DNA of 64,000 nucleotides from Sinomonas gamaensis (GTDB lineage Bacteria > Actinomycetota > Actinomycetes > Actinomycetales > Micrococcaceae), in contig NZ_SSCL01000001.1 in assembly GCF_005876955.1 (NCBI RefSeq), positions 186,001-250,000 on the forward strand, read 5' to 3'. Below, in pieces: positions 15,871 through 23,893 of this stretch. Positions within the stretch are counted from its first letter, which is position 1. The number at the start of each line of letters is the position of its first letter. A program made the position numbers and the translations under genes. A model generated the notes under the pieces. It did not search any database, was not told the origin of the DNA, and saw only the letters and a program-made list of their open reading frames with translations.

Positions 15871-17361
15871 CTATTGAGCGGTGGCCGCGAGCTGCAGGGC
15901 CTCGGCCGTGCTGGCCGACACCTCCGCGAGCAGCTCCGGGTTCTCGTTGAGCTTGACGCCGTAGCCCGGCATCATCTCCCGGAGGCGGTTCTCCCACCCG
16001 CGGTACTGCTTCGGGAAGCAGCGCTGCATGAGCTCGAGCATGATGGGCACCGCAGTGGATGCGCCGGGGGACGCCCCGAGGAGCGCGCCGATCGAGCCAT
16101 CGCGGGATGTGATGACCTCGGTGCCGAATTGGAGGACGCCGCCCTTCTGGGGGTCCTTCTTGATGATCTGCACACGCTGGCCGGCCGTGATGAGCTCCCA
16201 CTTGCCGCCGTCGGCAAGCGGGAAGTACTCGCGCAGGGCCTCGATCTTCGCGCTGTGGCTCTTCGCGACTTCCTTAACGAGGTACGCGGTGAGGTCCATG
16301 TTGTCCTTCGCCACGGCGAGCATCGGGACGATGTTGCCCAGGCGGATCGAGAGCGGAAGGTCCAGAAGCGAGCCGCTCTTGAGGAAGTTCGTGGAGAACC
16401 CGGCATAAGGCCCGAAAAGGAGCGAGCGCTTGCCGTCGACGTACCGCGTGTCCAGGTGCGGGACCGACATCGGAGGGGCGCCCACGGAGGCCTGCCCGTA
16501 GACCTTGGCGTTGTGCCGTGCCGCGATGTCCTCATCGGTGCAGCGGAAGAACTTCCCTGAGACGGGGAAGCCGCCGTAGCCCTTGCTCTCGGGGATCCCC
16601 GAGGCCTGGAGGAGGTGCAGCGCGCCGCCGCCTGCGCCGACGAAGACGAACTTGGCGTGGATGCTGCCGCGCTCGCCCGAGGCCGTGTGCTTCGTGGCAA
16701 TGTCCCAGCCCCCGCGGGCCCGGGTCACGTCCGTTACGTCCGTGCCGTAGTTCACCTCGACGCCGTTGCGGGCCAGGAAGCCGACAAGCTCTCGGCTCAG
16801 CGTGCCGAAGTCAACGTCAGTTCCGGAGGCCACGCGGCTCGCGGCAACCCGGCCGGGGCCGCGGCCATCCATGACGAGGGGCGCCCACTCGGCGATCTGC
16901 GCGGGGTCCTCGCTGAACTCCATCTCGGCGAAGAGCGGGTTCGGCTTGAGTACCTCGAAGCGCTTCTTGAGGTAGTCGGCGTGGCCCTGCCCGAGGACGA
17001 AGCTCATGTGCGGCACCGTGTGGATGAAGCGCGTGGGGTTGGAAATGTCCCCTTCGCGCACCAGATGGGACCAGAACTGGCGCGAGAGCTGGAAGCCCTC
17101 GTTGATGCCCAGCGCCTTCGCGGGGCTGATCGAGCCGTCCTTGGCCTGTGGGGTGTAGTTGAGCTCGCAGTACGCGGCGTGACCCGTTCCTGCGTTGTTC
17201 CACGGACCCGAGCTCTCGAGTCCGACGGCTGGGAGGCGCTCGAAGAGCACCACGTTCCAAGCCGGTTCAAGTTTCTTGATGAACGCCCCGAGGGTTGCGC
17301 TCATGATGCCCCCGCCGATCAGGACGACGTCGGCGGAACGAGTGGTGGATATGAAGGTCAC
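15871..17361 (-). CDS. mqo: Malate:quinone oxidoreductase
   Basis: FAD-dependent peripheral membrane enzyme that oxidises malate to oxaloacetate and passes electrons to menaquinone; the main malate-oxidising enzyme in many actinobacteria. 496 residues, normal for the family. [15 protein letters not shown] (about 11-25) binds [22 protein letters not shown] and the [11 protein letters not shown] motif are diagnostic. GTG 17361 follows GGGAGAG. A promoter is visible at 17415-17444 and a strong terminator follows the gene, so it is monocistronic. Confidence 0.95.
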   Translation of the reverse strand: MTFISTTRSADVVLIGGGIMSATLGAFIKKLEPAWNVVLFERLPAVGLESSGPWNNAGTGHAAYCELNYTPQAKDGSISPAKALGINEGFQLSRQFWSHLVREGDISNPTRFIHTVPHMSFVLGQGHADYLKKRFEVLKPNPLFAEMEFSEDPAQIAEWAPLVMDGRGPGRVAASRVASGTDVDFGTLSRELVGFLARNGVEVNYGTDVTDVTRARGGWDIATKHTASGERGSIHAKFVFVGAGGGALHLLQASGIPESKGYGGFPVSGKFFRCTDEDIAARHNAKVYGQASVGAPPMSVPHLDTRYVDGKRSLLFGPYAGFSTNFLKSGSLLDLPLSIRLGNIVPMLAVAKDNMDLTAYLVKEVAKSHSAKIEALREYFPLADGGKWELITAGQRVQIIKKDPQKGGVLQFGTEVITSRDGSIGALLGASPGASTAVPIMLELMQRCFPKQYRGWENRLREMMPGYGVKLNENPELLAEVSASTAEALQLAATAQ

Positions 17362-17414
17362 TGACTCTCCCTGCGCAAATGGACCACACGCAGAATATCC
17401 CTCGCGACGGCCGT

Positions 17415-17444
17415 TCTCTAAATCCTCGCGTGCCTTCGCGTCAA
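17415..17444 (-). promoter_or_regulatory. Putative mqo promoter
   Basis: On the minus strand TTGACG (17444-17439), 18-nt spacer, TAGAGA (17420-17415), about 55 bp before the mqo start. Confidence 0.5.
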
Positions 17445-17491
17445 GGGGTGTCCGCCCCAATTTTCCCCGCGTGCACACCCGCCCGTGAGCC

Positions 17492-19147
17492 CTAGGAGGT
17501 TTTGAGTGTGACGCGGTTGAAAGTCTCGTTGAGGACGGGGGAGGTCGGGTAGGAGTCGACGCGGGAGGAGACCGCCACGGCCGAGATGGGGAAGGCGATC
17601 GGGACGGCCGGGGCGCTGCCAGCAAGCTGGGCATTGATGGTCTGGTACGCCTGCGTTCGGTCTGAACCCTCGGGGAGGCCGCGGGCCCGCTCGATCTTGC
17701 TGAAGAGCGGCGCGTCGAAGAAGCCGAACTCGCCGGTCTTGGAGCCGAAAAGGGGCGAGAGGAAATCGTCCGGGTCGGCATACGTCCCGTAGCGTCCCAG
17801 GAGGTGCAGGGCGTGGTCCCCCGGGGCAGTGACCTTCTGGAGATACCCGTCGGACCATTCGACGGGCACGGGCTTGATGTTCAGGCCCACGCGGATCAGC
17901 TGCGCGCTGAGCTCTGCGAAGACCTTCTCGGGCGAGGGCAGGTAGAGCCTGGTCACATCGAGGGGGTAGCAGAACTTGAGTTCCTCGCCGTGGTAGCCGG
18001 CCTCCGCGAGGAGCCTCTTGGCCTTCTCGGGGTCGTAGGACGGGAAGCCGCCCGCCTGGTTGAAGCCGTTGAGCTTGGGGGGAACGAACTGGGCGGCGGG
18101 CTTCGTGTCCTCGAGGAAGAACGGCCGGATTACTGCGTCCCGGTTGATGGCCGAGGCGATGGCGAGCCGTGCCTTCTCGTTCTGCAGGAAGGGGACCGCC
18201 TGGTTCATGCCGAGGTACATGACCGAGAAGGGATCGCGGCGGACCACCTGGAATCCCTTGCGGACCAGCGTCTCGATGTTATCCAGCGTCACGGCGTCGT
18301 AGCCGTCGATCCGACCGTCCACGAGCGCTTGGAGTCGGCTCTGTGCTTGGTCGAACACCACGAAGGAGAGCTGCGCGATCTGCCCGCGTGGCCCCCAGTA
18401 GTCGGGCGACGACTCCACGAGGACACGGTCCTGGGTCCATTCCTTGAAGCGGAACGGCCCGGTGCCCACGGGTTGCATCGCGTAGCGCGAGACCTTCGAC
18501 CCGAACGCGGACTGGTCCTCGACGTCGGCTGTGCCTGCCGTCAGCGCGGCTGGCGACGAGATGGCGAAGGCCGGCGTGGTGAGCGCTTGGAGGAAGCTGG
18601 TCAGCGGCTGCGTGAGGTCGATCCTCACCTGGGTGTCGCTGAGGACCGTGCACCCTTTGTAGACGGAGAGCTGGGCCGCATCGGCATGGGCCTTGAAGAC
18701 GGCCGTGAACGGCAGAATTCTGCCCGCGCGCAGGGCGGGCGTGAACGCGAACCAACGGTCGAAATTGGCTTTGACGGCCGCAGCCGTGAATGGAGTGCCA
18801 TCGTGGAAGCGAATTCCCTCGCGGAGGGTGAAGGTGTACGAGAGGAGATCCGAGCTCTGGGACCACTTGGTCGCGAGCGACGGCGCCGGGGCGCCCGTCT
18901 CGGGATCGGTGGTGAGGAGACCCTCGAGGACCTGCCGGGTGATGCGCCACGACTCGATGTCCGTCGTCACCGCGGGGTCCAGACCCCTCGGGGGTGCCGG
19001 AGTCGCAAACCTGAACGACGCGGAGGGCGGCGCGTCTGCGCTCGAGCTGGGCGCCGGCTTCGGGCCGGGTGCCCCCGTGCATCCCGTGAGGAGCGCGGCG
19101 ACGGCAGCCGCCTGAAGCAGATCCCTGCGCCTGATGCTCCGCGCCAC
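17492..19147 (-). CDS. ABC transporter solute-binding lipoprotein, family 5 (peptide type)
   Basis: 551-residue extracellular lipoprotein of the oligopeptide/dipeptide-binding family. An N-terminal twin-Arg-like RRR segment and hydrophobic stretch end in lipobox LLTGC (C23), followed by a Pro/Ser linker. Family signatures include [22 protein letters not shown], the [26 protein letters not shown] block and the [11 protein letters not shown] region. The start is GTG 19147 with AAAGG upstream. No permease or ATPase genes are adjacent, so it is an orphan binding protein; the ligand is unknown. Confidence 0.92.
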   Translation of the reverse strand: MARSIRRRDLLQAAAVAALLTGCTGAPGPKPAPSSSADAPPSASFRFATPAPPRGLDPAVTTDIESWRITRQVLEGLLTTDPETGAPAPSLATKWSQSSDLLSYTFTLREGIRFHDGTPFTAAAVKANFDRWFAFTPALRAGRILPFTAVFKAHADAAQLSVYKGCTVLSDTQVRIDLTQPLTSFLQALTTPAFAISSPAALTAGTADVEDQSAFGSKVSRYAMQPVGTGPFRFKEWTQDRVLVESSPDYWGPRGQIAQLSFVVFDQAQSRLQALVDGRIDGYDAVTLDNIETLVRKGFQVVRRDPFSVMYLGMNQAVPFLQNEKARLAIASAINRDAVIRPFFLEDTKPAAQFVPPKLNGFNQAGGFPSYDPEKAKRLLAEAGYHGEELKFCYPLDVTRLYLPSPEKVFAELSAQLIRVGLNIKPVPVEWSDGYLQKVTAPGDHALHLLGRYGTYADPDDFLSPLFGSKTGEFGFFDAPLFSKIERARGLPEGSDRTQAYQTINAQLAGSAPAVPIAFPISAVAVSSRVDSYPTSPVLNETFNRVTLKTS

Positions 19148-19247
19148 GCCTATGCCTTTCTCGGCGCGCCTCCCGGGCGCCCCTTCCCCATTCGTGCCGA
19201 TCTGGTTGCCCGGGCGCTGTCTGATGGCCAGGCCCGGGGTCAGAGGA

Positions 19248-19330
19248 TGGTGCGCGAGGAGGGACTTGAACCCTCACGTCCGAAGACACAGGAACCTAAA
19301 TCCTGCGTGTCTGCCAATTCCACCACTCGC
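19248..19330 (-). tRNA. tRNA-Leu (anticodon TAG), CCA encoded
   Basis: Acceptor GCGCGAG (19330-19324) pairs with CTCGCGC (19258-19252); the anticodon loop TTTAGGT gives TAG; long variable arm as expected for a class II tRNA; T-loop GGTTCAAGTCC. CCA is encoded at 19250-19248. Confidence 0.95.
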
Positions 19331-19336
19331 GCGGGG

Positions 19337-19423
19337 CCCTGCCGAACAACTGCGTGCTGAACAATCGAGTGCGAACACCGAGTGCCGAACACCTAGTGCC
19401 GAACAGCTAGTGCCGAACAGCTA
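19337..19423. repeat. Degenerate minisatellite, about six units of 13-16 bp
   Basis: Successive units resemble AGTGCCGAACAGCT; the last two are identical 14-mers and earlier ones are increasingly diverged. It lies between tRNA-Leu and the bcp stop; no gene is apparent. Confidence 0.8.
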
Positions 19424-19464
19424 GGGCCTTCGTCAGTCTAGCGGGCGGGGCGGGTACCTACGCC

Positions 19465-19950
19465 TCACGCAAGCCCGAGGTCGCGCCGGAGCTTCGCGAC
19501 GTGACCCTTGGCCCGCACGTTGTACTGGGCGATCGCTATGCGGCCTTCCTCGTCGAGGACGAACGTGCTCCGGATCAATCCCTCGTACGTCCGCCCATAG
19601 TTCTTCTTCTCGCCCCACGTTCCGTAGAGCTGTGCAACGTGGTGCCCTTCGTCGGCCAGGAGGGGGAAATTCAGCTCCTGCTCGGCGGCGAACTTGACGA
19701 CCGCCGATGCCGGATCGGGCGAGATGCCAACGACGGCGTAACCCGCCGCCCCGAGCGATGCGAGATTGTCGCGGAAATCGCACGCCTGCTGGGTGCAGGC
19801 AGGGGTGTCTGCCTGCGGATAGAAGTAGAGGACGGTCTTGTGGCCGCGGAGGTCGGACAAGGCGGTCGTGCCGCCCTCCGAATTGGGCAGTGAGAAGTCA
19901 GGTGCGACATCGCCGGGGGAGAGTCGCAGGGGCGTCGTCGATGCGGGCAT
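19465..19950 (-). CDS. bcp: Thioredoxin-dependent peroxiredoxin, Bcp/PrxQ type
   Basis: 161-residue cytosolic peroxidase reducing hydrogen and organic peroxides with thioredoxin. FYPQADTPACTQQACDFRD carries the peroxidatic C52 and the resolving C57 five residues later, the PrxQ spacing. VVGISPDP and FPLLADE are typical downstream strands. TACGCT lies exactly six bases before ATG (19957-19962), suggesting leaderless translation. It is flanked by tRNA-Leu and tRNA-Lys. Confidence 0.95.
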   Translation of the reverse strand: MPASTTPLRLSPGDVAPDFSLPNSEGGTTALSDLRGHKTVLYFYPQADTPACTQQACDFRDNLASLGAAGYAVVGISPDPASAVVKFAAEQELNFPLLADEGHHVAQLYGTWGEKKNYGRTYEGLIRSTFVLDEEGRIAIAQYNVRAKGHVAKLRRDLGLA

Positions 19951-19956
19951 GCCGCC

Positions 19957-19962
19957 AGCGTA
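19957..19962 (-). promoter_or_regulatory. -10 hexamer of leaderless bcp
   Basis: TACGCT on the minus strand, six bases before the ATG. Confidence 0.5.
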
Positions 19963-20124
19963 GCCCCGATCCTGCCCCAGAATTCCGGCGTGACCGAGAA
20001 CACTTTGCCCGACCCTTCAACCGATTTCATTCTCGGCGGGCGACCGTGTAGAGTTACATGTCGTTGCGGGGGACGCCGCGAGGTCAAAGGAACTTCCGAA
20101 GGCCTCGGGGATGCCGCACGAAAT

Positions 20125-20197
20125 GCGCCTCTAGCTCAATTGGCAGAGCAATTGACTCTTAATCAATGGGTTCCGGGTTCGAGTCCCGGGGGGCGCA
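20125..20197 (+). tRNA. tRNA-Lys (anticodon CTT)
   Basis: 73 nt; acceptor GCGCCTC/GGGGCGC (one G-T pair), D-arm AGCTCAATTGGCAGAGC, anticodon stem ATTGA/TCAAT with loop CTCTTAA, T-arm CCGGGTTCGAGTCCCGG. CCA is not encoded. Confidence 0.97.
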
Positions 20198-20201
20198 CAG
20201 C

Positions 20202-20243
20202 AACCCCTTCCTGATCTGCGGAAACGCGGATTGGGAAGGGGTT
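20202..20243 (+). terminator. Intrinsic terminator after tRNA-Lys
   Basis: Outer stem AACCCCTTCC/GGAAGGGGTT plus an inner ATCTGCG-GAAA-CGCGGAT stem, followed by TCTTTGT. Confidence 0.9.
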
Positions 20244-20345
20244 TCTTTGTGTCTGCTCGGTCCCGCAGCCCATCGGTTCACTCCCTTTGGCGCGGTGCCC
20301 CCTTCGGCGGCATGGGTCACTGGTTCCGTGCGCAGCGTTCCCCTC

Positions 20346-20374
20346 TTGCACTCGGACTCGGATCGAGTCAAAAT
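20346..20374 (+). promoter_or_regulatory. Putative hsp20 promoter with internal palindrome
   Basis: TTGCAC (20346-20351), 17-nt spacer, CAAAAT (20369-20374). The spacer contains the perfect inverted repeat GACTCG-GAT-CGAGTC (20355-20369), a candidate repressor site. It does not match the canonical HspR box (CTTGAGT-N7-ACTCAAG). Confidence 0.45.
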
Positions 20375-20455
20375 ATCTGTGTCCGCAAGAGTAGATTTAG
20401 TGAGCGGACAGCACGTAGGTATTGCAGAGGGTCTCTTGAAAAGGAGGTTCCAGTG

Positions 20456-20878
20456 ATGCTGATGCGAACAGATCCCTTCCGGGAGCTCGACCGGCTGACC
20501 CGGCAGGTGCTGGGGAATGCCGCCCTCCCGTCCGCGATGCCGTTGGAGGCGTGGCGGCAGGACGGCGAATTCGTCGTGGAGTTCGATCTGCCCGGGGTTG
20601 ACCCGGAGACGATCGATGTCGGAGTCGAGCGCAACGTCCTGACCGTTCGGGCCGAGCGCCGCACCCACCGGCCGGAGCAGGCCGAGGTGGTCGCGGACGA
20701 GCGGGCGCAGGGGTCCTTCACCCGGGAACTGATCCTGGGCGACGCCCTGGACACCGAGAAGATCCAGGCGAACTACGAGGACGGGGTCCTGACCCTGCAC
20801 GTGCCCGTGGCCGAGGAGGCCAAGCCCCGGAAGATCGCCATCCAAGCCGGCGAGTCCAAGAAGGAGATCAACGCCTGA
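20456..20878 (+). CDS. Hsp20/alpha-crystallin small heat-shock protein (first copy)
   Basis: 140-residue ATP-independent holdase chaperone. The alpha-crystallin domain (about 33-125) has EFDLPGVDPETIDVGVERNVLTVRAER, the GSFTRELILG loop and YEDGVLTLHVPV with the family A-x-x-x-x-G-V-L pattern; the C-terminal tail is Lys-rich (RKIAIQAG). AAGGAGG at 20441-20447 supports ATG 20456 (or GTG 20453). It is followed by a strong GC hairpin and then by a second, quite different Hsp20, with which it probably forms an operon. Confidence 0.95.
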   Translation: MLMRTDPFRELDRLTRQVLGNAALPSAMPLEAWRQDGEFVVEFDLPGVDPETIDVGVERNVLTVRAERRTHRPEQAEVVADERAQGSFTRELILGDALDTEKIQANYEDGVLTLHVPVAEEAKPRKIAIQAGESKKEINA

Positions 20879-20883
20879 CCGCG

Positions 20884-20929
20884 GCGCAGCCCGGGGGCGG
20901 CCCCCATTGCCCCGCCCCCGGGCCTGCGC
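20884..20929 (+). terminator. Intercistronic GC-rich hairpin between the two hsp20 genes
   Basis: A long imperfect stem built on GCGCAG/CTGCGC and CCCGGGGGCGG/CCGCCCCCGGG. It could attenuate or stabilise the operon mRNA; no T-run. Confidence 0.55.
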
Positions 20930-20956
20930 CCTGAGCCGAGACAGAGAGGATGAATC

Positions 20957-21385
20957 ATGTCCGAATTGATCAAGTGGTTCGATTCGCGCCGCAGTCCGTT
21001 CGACCTGCTCGAGCGGCTCTTCGAGGGCGACCGGGGCACGCCCGGGGCGATCAGGGTCGAGGAGCTCGTCGACGGCAACGACCTCATCGTGCGGGCGGAG
21101 CTGCCCGGAGTGGACCCGGAGAAGGATGTGGACATCAGCGTCCAGGACCATTCCCTGCTGATCAACGCCCATCGGCAGGAGCGCAAGGAGGAGAAGGAGA
21201 AGGGCGGCTACCGCTCGGAGTTCCGCTACGGGTCCTTCTCCCGGACGCTGCCCCTGCCCGAAGGCGTCACCGACCAGGACATCCAGGCCACCTACCGAGA
21301 CGGAGTCCTCGAGGTCCGCGTCCCGGTCCCGGAGCAGAAGCAGGCCGCCGCGAAGAAGAAGATCGAGGTCAAGCGAGCGGGGTGA
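20957..21385 (+). CDS. Hsp20/alpha-crystallin small heat-shock protein (second copy)
   Basis: 142 residues. The alpha-crystallin domain (about 33-130) has VRAELPGVDPEKDVDISVQDHSLLINAHR, YRSEFRYGSFSRTLPLPEGV and YRDGVLEVRVPVPE, with a Lys-rich end (AAAKKKIEVKR). It differs strongly from the preceding Hsp20, so this is not a recent tandem duplication. AGAGAGG lies upstream of ATG 20957. It is the last gene before a perfect hairpin terminator. Confidence 0.95.
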   Translation: MSELIKWFDSRRSPFDLLERLFEGDRGTPGAIRVEELVDGNDLIVRAELPGVDPEKDVDISVQDHSLLINAHRQERKEEKEKGGYRSEFRYGSFSRTLPLPEGVTDQDIQATYRDGVLEVRVPVPEQKQAAAKKKIEVKRAG

Positions 21386-21398
21386 GCGGGGCTCGGAT

Positions 21399-21429
21399 GG
21401 GCGGGCAGCCGAAACCCGGCAGCCCGCCC
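21399..21429 (+). terminator. Terminator of the hsp20 pair
   Basis: Stem GGGCGGGC-A-GCCG with CGGC-A-GCCCGCCC around a short loop, 14 bp after the stop. Confidence 0.75.
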
Positions 21430-21461
21430 TAACGGGCGAGCCAGGCGTCGAGGGCGCCTGA

Positions 21462-21533
21462 TCCCGGTTCGTCCAACCGGCAGGACACTGCACTCTGGAT
21501 GCAGGAATCGTGGTTCGAATCCACGGCCGGGAG
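21462..21533 (+). tRNA. tRNA-Gln (anticodon CTG), second, divergent type
   Basis: Acceptor TCCCGGT/GCCGGGA (one T-G pair), D-stem GTCC/GGAC, anticodon stem CTGCA/TGCAG around loop CTCTGGA (CTG), T-arm CGTGGTTCGAATCCACG; no CCA. The sequence is unlike the ordinary tRNA-Gln(CTG) at 45455. Confidence 0.85.
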
Positions 21534-21564
21534 CGCTTCACGAAGGACAGGAGGATTGCAGAAG

Positions 21565-22122
21565 ATGGTCAGGATCGCGATCGTGGTCGGAAGCACCCGC
21601 CCCGGAAGGCGGGGACGGCAAGTCGCAGACTGGGTTCTCAAACGCGCCGACGGGCTCCAGGGAGCCGAGTTCGAGATCCTCGACCTGGCAGACTTCGAAC
21701 TCCCGCTCCTGGACGAGCCGCTCCCGCCCTCGCTGGGCCGCTACGAGCACGAGCACACCAAGGCGTGGGCGAGGGCGGTGGAGCCATTCGACGGGTTCGT
21801 CTTCGTTACCGGCGAGTACAACCACTCCGTCCCCGGCGCTCTGAAGAACGCCCTGGATTACCTGTACGCGGAGTGGAACAACAAGGCCGCTGGCTTCGTC
21901 GGCTACGGCAGTGCGGGCGGGGTCCGAGCCGTAGAGAACCTGCGGCTGATCGCCGGAGAGCTGCAGATGGCCGACGTGCGCGCACAGGTCGCCCTGCCCT
22001 TCGCGACCGAATTCCAGGACTACACCACCTTCACCCCCAGCCCCGCAGCTGAAGAGCAGCTGGAGACCATGCTGGAGCAGGTAGTCGCCTGGGCAGGAGC
22101 CCTTAAGACCCTCCGGCCCTGA
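21565..22122 (+). CDS. NADPH-dependent FMN reductase family protein
   Basis: 185-residue flavodoxin-like oxidoreductase. VVGSTRPGRRG (about 8-18) binds the FMN phosphate; VTGEYNHSVPGALKNALDYLYAEW (about 82-105) is the family signature; GYGSAGGVRAVENLR lines the flavin. It likely reduces FMN or quinones with NADPH. AGGAGG at 21549-21554 precedes ATG 21565, only 32 bp after the tRNA-Gln, so it may be read through from the tRNA promoter. Adjacent stress genes suggest a redox-protection role (inference). Confidence 0.9.
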   Translation: MVRIAIVVGSTRPGRRGRQVADWVLKRADGLQGAEFEILDLADFELPLLDEPLPPSLGRYEHEHTKAWARAVEPFDGFVFVTGEYNHSVPGALKNALDYLYAEWNNKAAGFVGYGSAGGVRAVENLRLIAGELQMADVRAQVALPFATEFQDYTTFTPSPAAEEQLETMLEQVVAWAGALKTLRP

Positions 22123-22174
22123 AACCGGCCGTAATCACTGGCTAGGGGCTCCTGTGATCAGTCCGCGTTTGTCA

Positions 22175-22624
22175 TCAGTCCACGTTCTCGCCGTTGCCGC
22201 CGACGATCTTCTCGGCAGCGTCCACGACGTTGGTGACGGCGCTCTCGACCTTCCCGGCGACCGTCGTCACGACGTCCTCGACTTTCTGCTCCACAGTCTC
22301 TATCGCATCTTCGGCCTTGTCCCTCGTGACCTTGTAGGCGACGTCCTCGACCGTTTTCTCGAACCCCTTCTGGAAGACCTCCGTCAAGGGCTTGCCGCCA
22401 TGCTTGGCCAGGTCTAGGCGATTCGTCGCCTCCGCGAACCGGAGGTACGTGTCCACGCTCGCGACGACAATCCTGGCGTCAATGGTCAGCAGCTGGACTC
22501 CGAGCAGGGATACGCCAACGTAGGCGTCGATGACGAGGCCCTTGTCCAAGATCACGTTCAGGACATCCGCCAGCGAACTCGAATGGGGGCGGTCGAGGTA
22601 ACCCCCACTGGAAGTGCTGCTCAT
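22175..22624 (-). CDS. gvpA: GvpA/GvpJ-like gas vesicle structural protein with C-terminal extension
   Basis: 149 residues. Residues about 15-72 match the gas-vesicle shell protein: [51 protein letters not shown]. The tail (about 75-149) is a charged, Val/Lys/Glu/Asp-rich amphipathic helix absent from classical GvpA (about 70 residues), closer to GvpJ-like or elongated types. ATG 22624 (or 22633) is used; GAGG is well spaced for 22624. No gvpF, gvpK, gvpL, gvpN or gvpO is visible here, so gas vesicles from this locus alone are unlikely; it could belong to a cluster elsewhere or form another protein shell (inference). Confidence 0.85.
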   Translation of the reverse strand: MSSTSSGGYLDRPHSSSLADVLNVILDKGLVIDAYVGVSLLGVQLLTIDARIVVASVDTYLRFAEATNRLDLAKHGGKPLTEVFQKGFEKTVEDVAYKVTRDKAEDAIETVEQKVEDVVTTVAGKVESAVTNVVDAAEKIVGGNGENVD

Positions 22625-22770
22625 GGCTTCCATGCCTCGCGTGGGTTGGGGCGACGAACACCTGTTGTTACCCAGCGGCGGGCGCCCTGAATCTTGCGGG
22701 GGAACGGCTTGACTCTCGCGAATCCCACCGCGTCCGCACTTCAGCCGTCGATTCGTATGACTGTTCTTGT

Positions 22771-23886
22771 GTGAGCATTTCCACTTTAATGTCAAGCATG
22801 GTGGCTGGGGCCGGGGTTGGGACGCCGCGTGCGTTGATTGTCGAGGACAGTGCGGACGTCGCGATTCTGTTGGAGGCGGTTCTCGCCAAGGAGGGCTTCG
22901 CCACAGAGAATGCAGCTACTGGCCACAGCGCTCTCGAGGCTGCTCGTTGGAGTCGCCCCGATTTGATCACCCTGGACCTGGGGCTCCCGGACATCGACGG
23001 CCTCGAGGTCTGCCGTGCTCTCAGAGTGTTCACGGACGCCTACATCTTGGTGATCTCCGGAAGCGCCGATGAGGAAACCCGGCTGGCGAGCCTCGGCCTG
23101 GGAGCGGACGGCTTTCTCGCCAAACCCGTCAACCCGCGGGAGTTGAGCGCGAGGGTCCAAGCCCTCCTGCGCCGTCCCCACGCCGAAAGCATCCCTGCCA
23201 GCGAACTCGAGATGGCGGCTCGGGTGCAGCGGACGCTCCTGCCCGAGCGGAGTCCTGAACTTGAAGGCTACGATCTCGCCGGTGCCTGCCGCCCCAGCCG
23301 GGCAGTCGGAGGCGACTTCTTCGACTGGAAGGTCGAGGGTGCCTTGCTGGCCGTCACCCTTGCCGATGCGATGGGGAAGGGTATGGGGGCAGCGCTGGTC
23401 GCAGCTACGGCACGTGCCGTGCTGAGAGCCGCACCACTCGGGCGTGGCGCAGGAGCGATGATTGGGCAAGCCGCAGCCGCCCTCGAAGCTGATCTGGAGA
23501 GGATCGCCTCGTTTGTGACGCTCCTCCACTTGGAACTGGAAGGCGGCACAGGACGCGTGGACTACGTCGACGCCGGGCACGGGCTGGGTCTGCTGATTGA
23601 GCCCGGGGGCGCGTGGAAGCGGCTTGTCAGCAGTGGGCCACCACTCGGGCTCATTCCCGGCGCGTCGTGGATCTCCTCCGGCGTGTCTCTGGAACCTGGC
23701 AGTTCGCTCGCCCTCATCAGCGACGGGCTTCTGGACTCGTTTGCGGGAGTCGACGAGGCGTTTGACGCCGTCGCGGACGCCGTCGATCGAGCGTCAGGCG
23801 CTCAAGGGTCAGTGGACGCAATCCTCGACTTGGCCGAAATGGCGGAGGACGACGTGACGGCTGTTGTTCTCACTCGGGGAAGGTGA
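22771..23886 (+). CDS. Response regulator with C-terminal PP2C (RsbU/SpoIIE) phosphatase domain
   Basis: 371 residues. The receiver domain (about 19-135) has acidic E25/D26, phospho-acceptor D69 in TLDLGLPD, S96 and K118. The PPM/SpoIIE phosphatase domain (about 150-370) has metal-binding D182 in [22 protein letters not shown]318 in ISDGLLDS and EDDVTAVVL. Such proteins dephosphorylate anti-sigma-factor antagonists, releasing a general-stress sigma factor. GTG 22771 lacks a ribosome site; TATGAC at 22756-22761 suggests a leaderless or near-leaderless start, with ATG 22789 or 22798 as alternatives. The next gene is a histidine kinase 7 bp downstream, its likely phosphodonor. Confidence 0.93.
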   Translation: MSISTLMSSMVAGAGVGTPRALIVEDSADVAILLEAVLAKEGFATENAATGHSALEAARWSRPDLITLDLGLPDIDGLEVCRALRVFTDAYILVISGSADEETRLASLGLGADGFLAKPVNPRELSARVQALLRRPHAESIPASELEMAARVQRTLLPERSPELEGYDLAGACRPSRAVGGDFFDWKVEGALLAVTLADAMGKGMGAALVAATARAVLRAAPLGRGAGAMIGQAAAALEADLERIASFVTLLHLELEGGTGRVDYVDAGHGLGLLIEPGGAWKRLVSSGPPLGLIPGASWISSGVSLEPGSSLALISDGLLDSFAGVDEAFDAVADAVDRASGAQGSVDAILDLAEMAEDDVTAVVLTRGR

Positions 23887-23893
23887 GTCCTTC

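Noticed and set aside
20125-20197. tRNA-Lys as an integration site for the 20-28 kb region
   Set aside because: I could not see a direct repeat of the tRNA 3-prime end further downstream, nor any integrase gene, so an att-flanked element is not supported.
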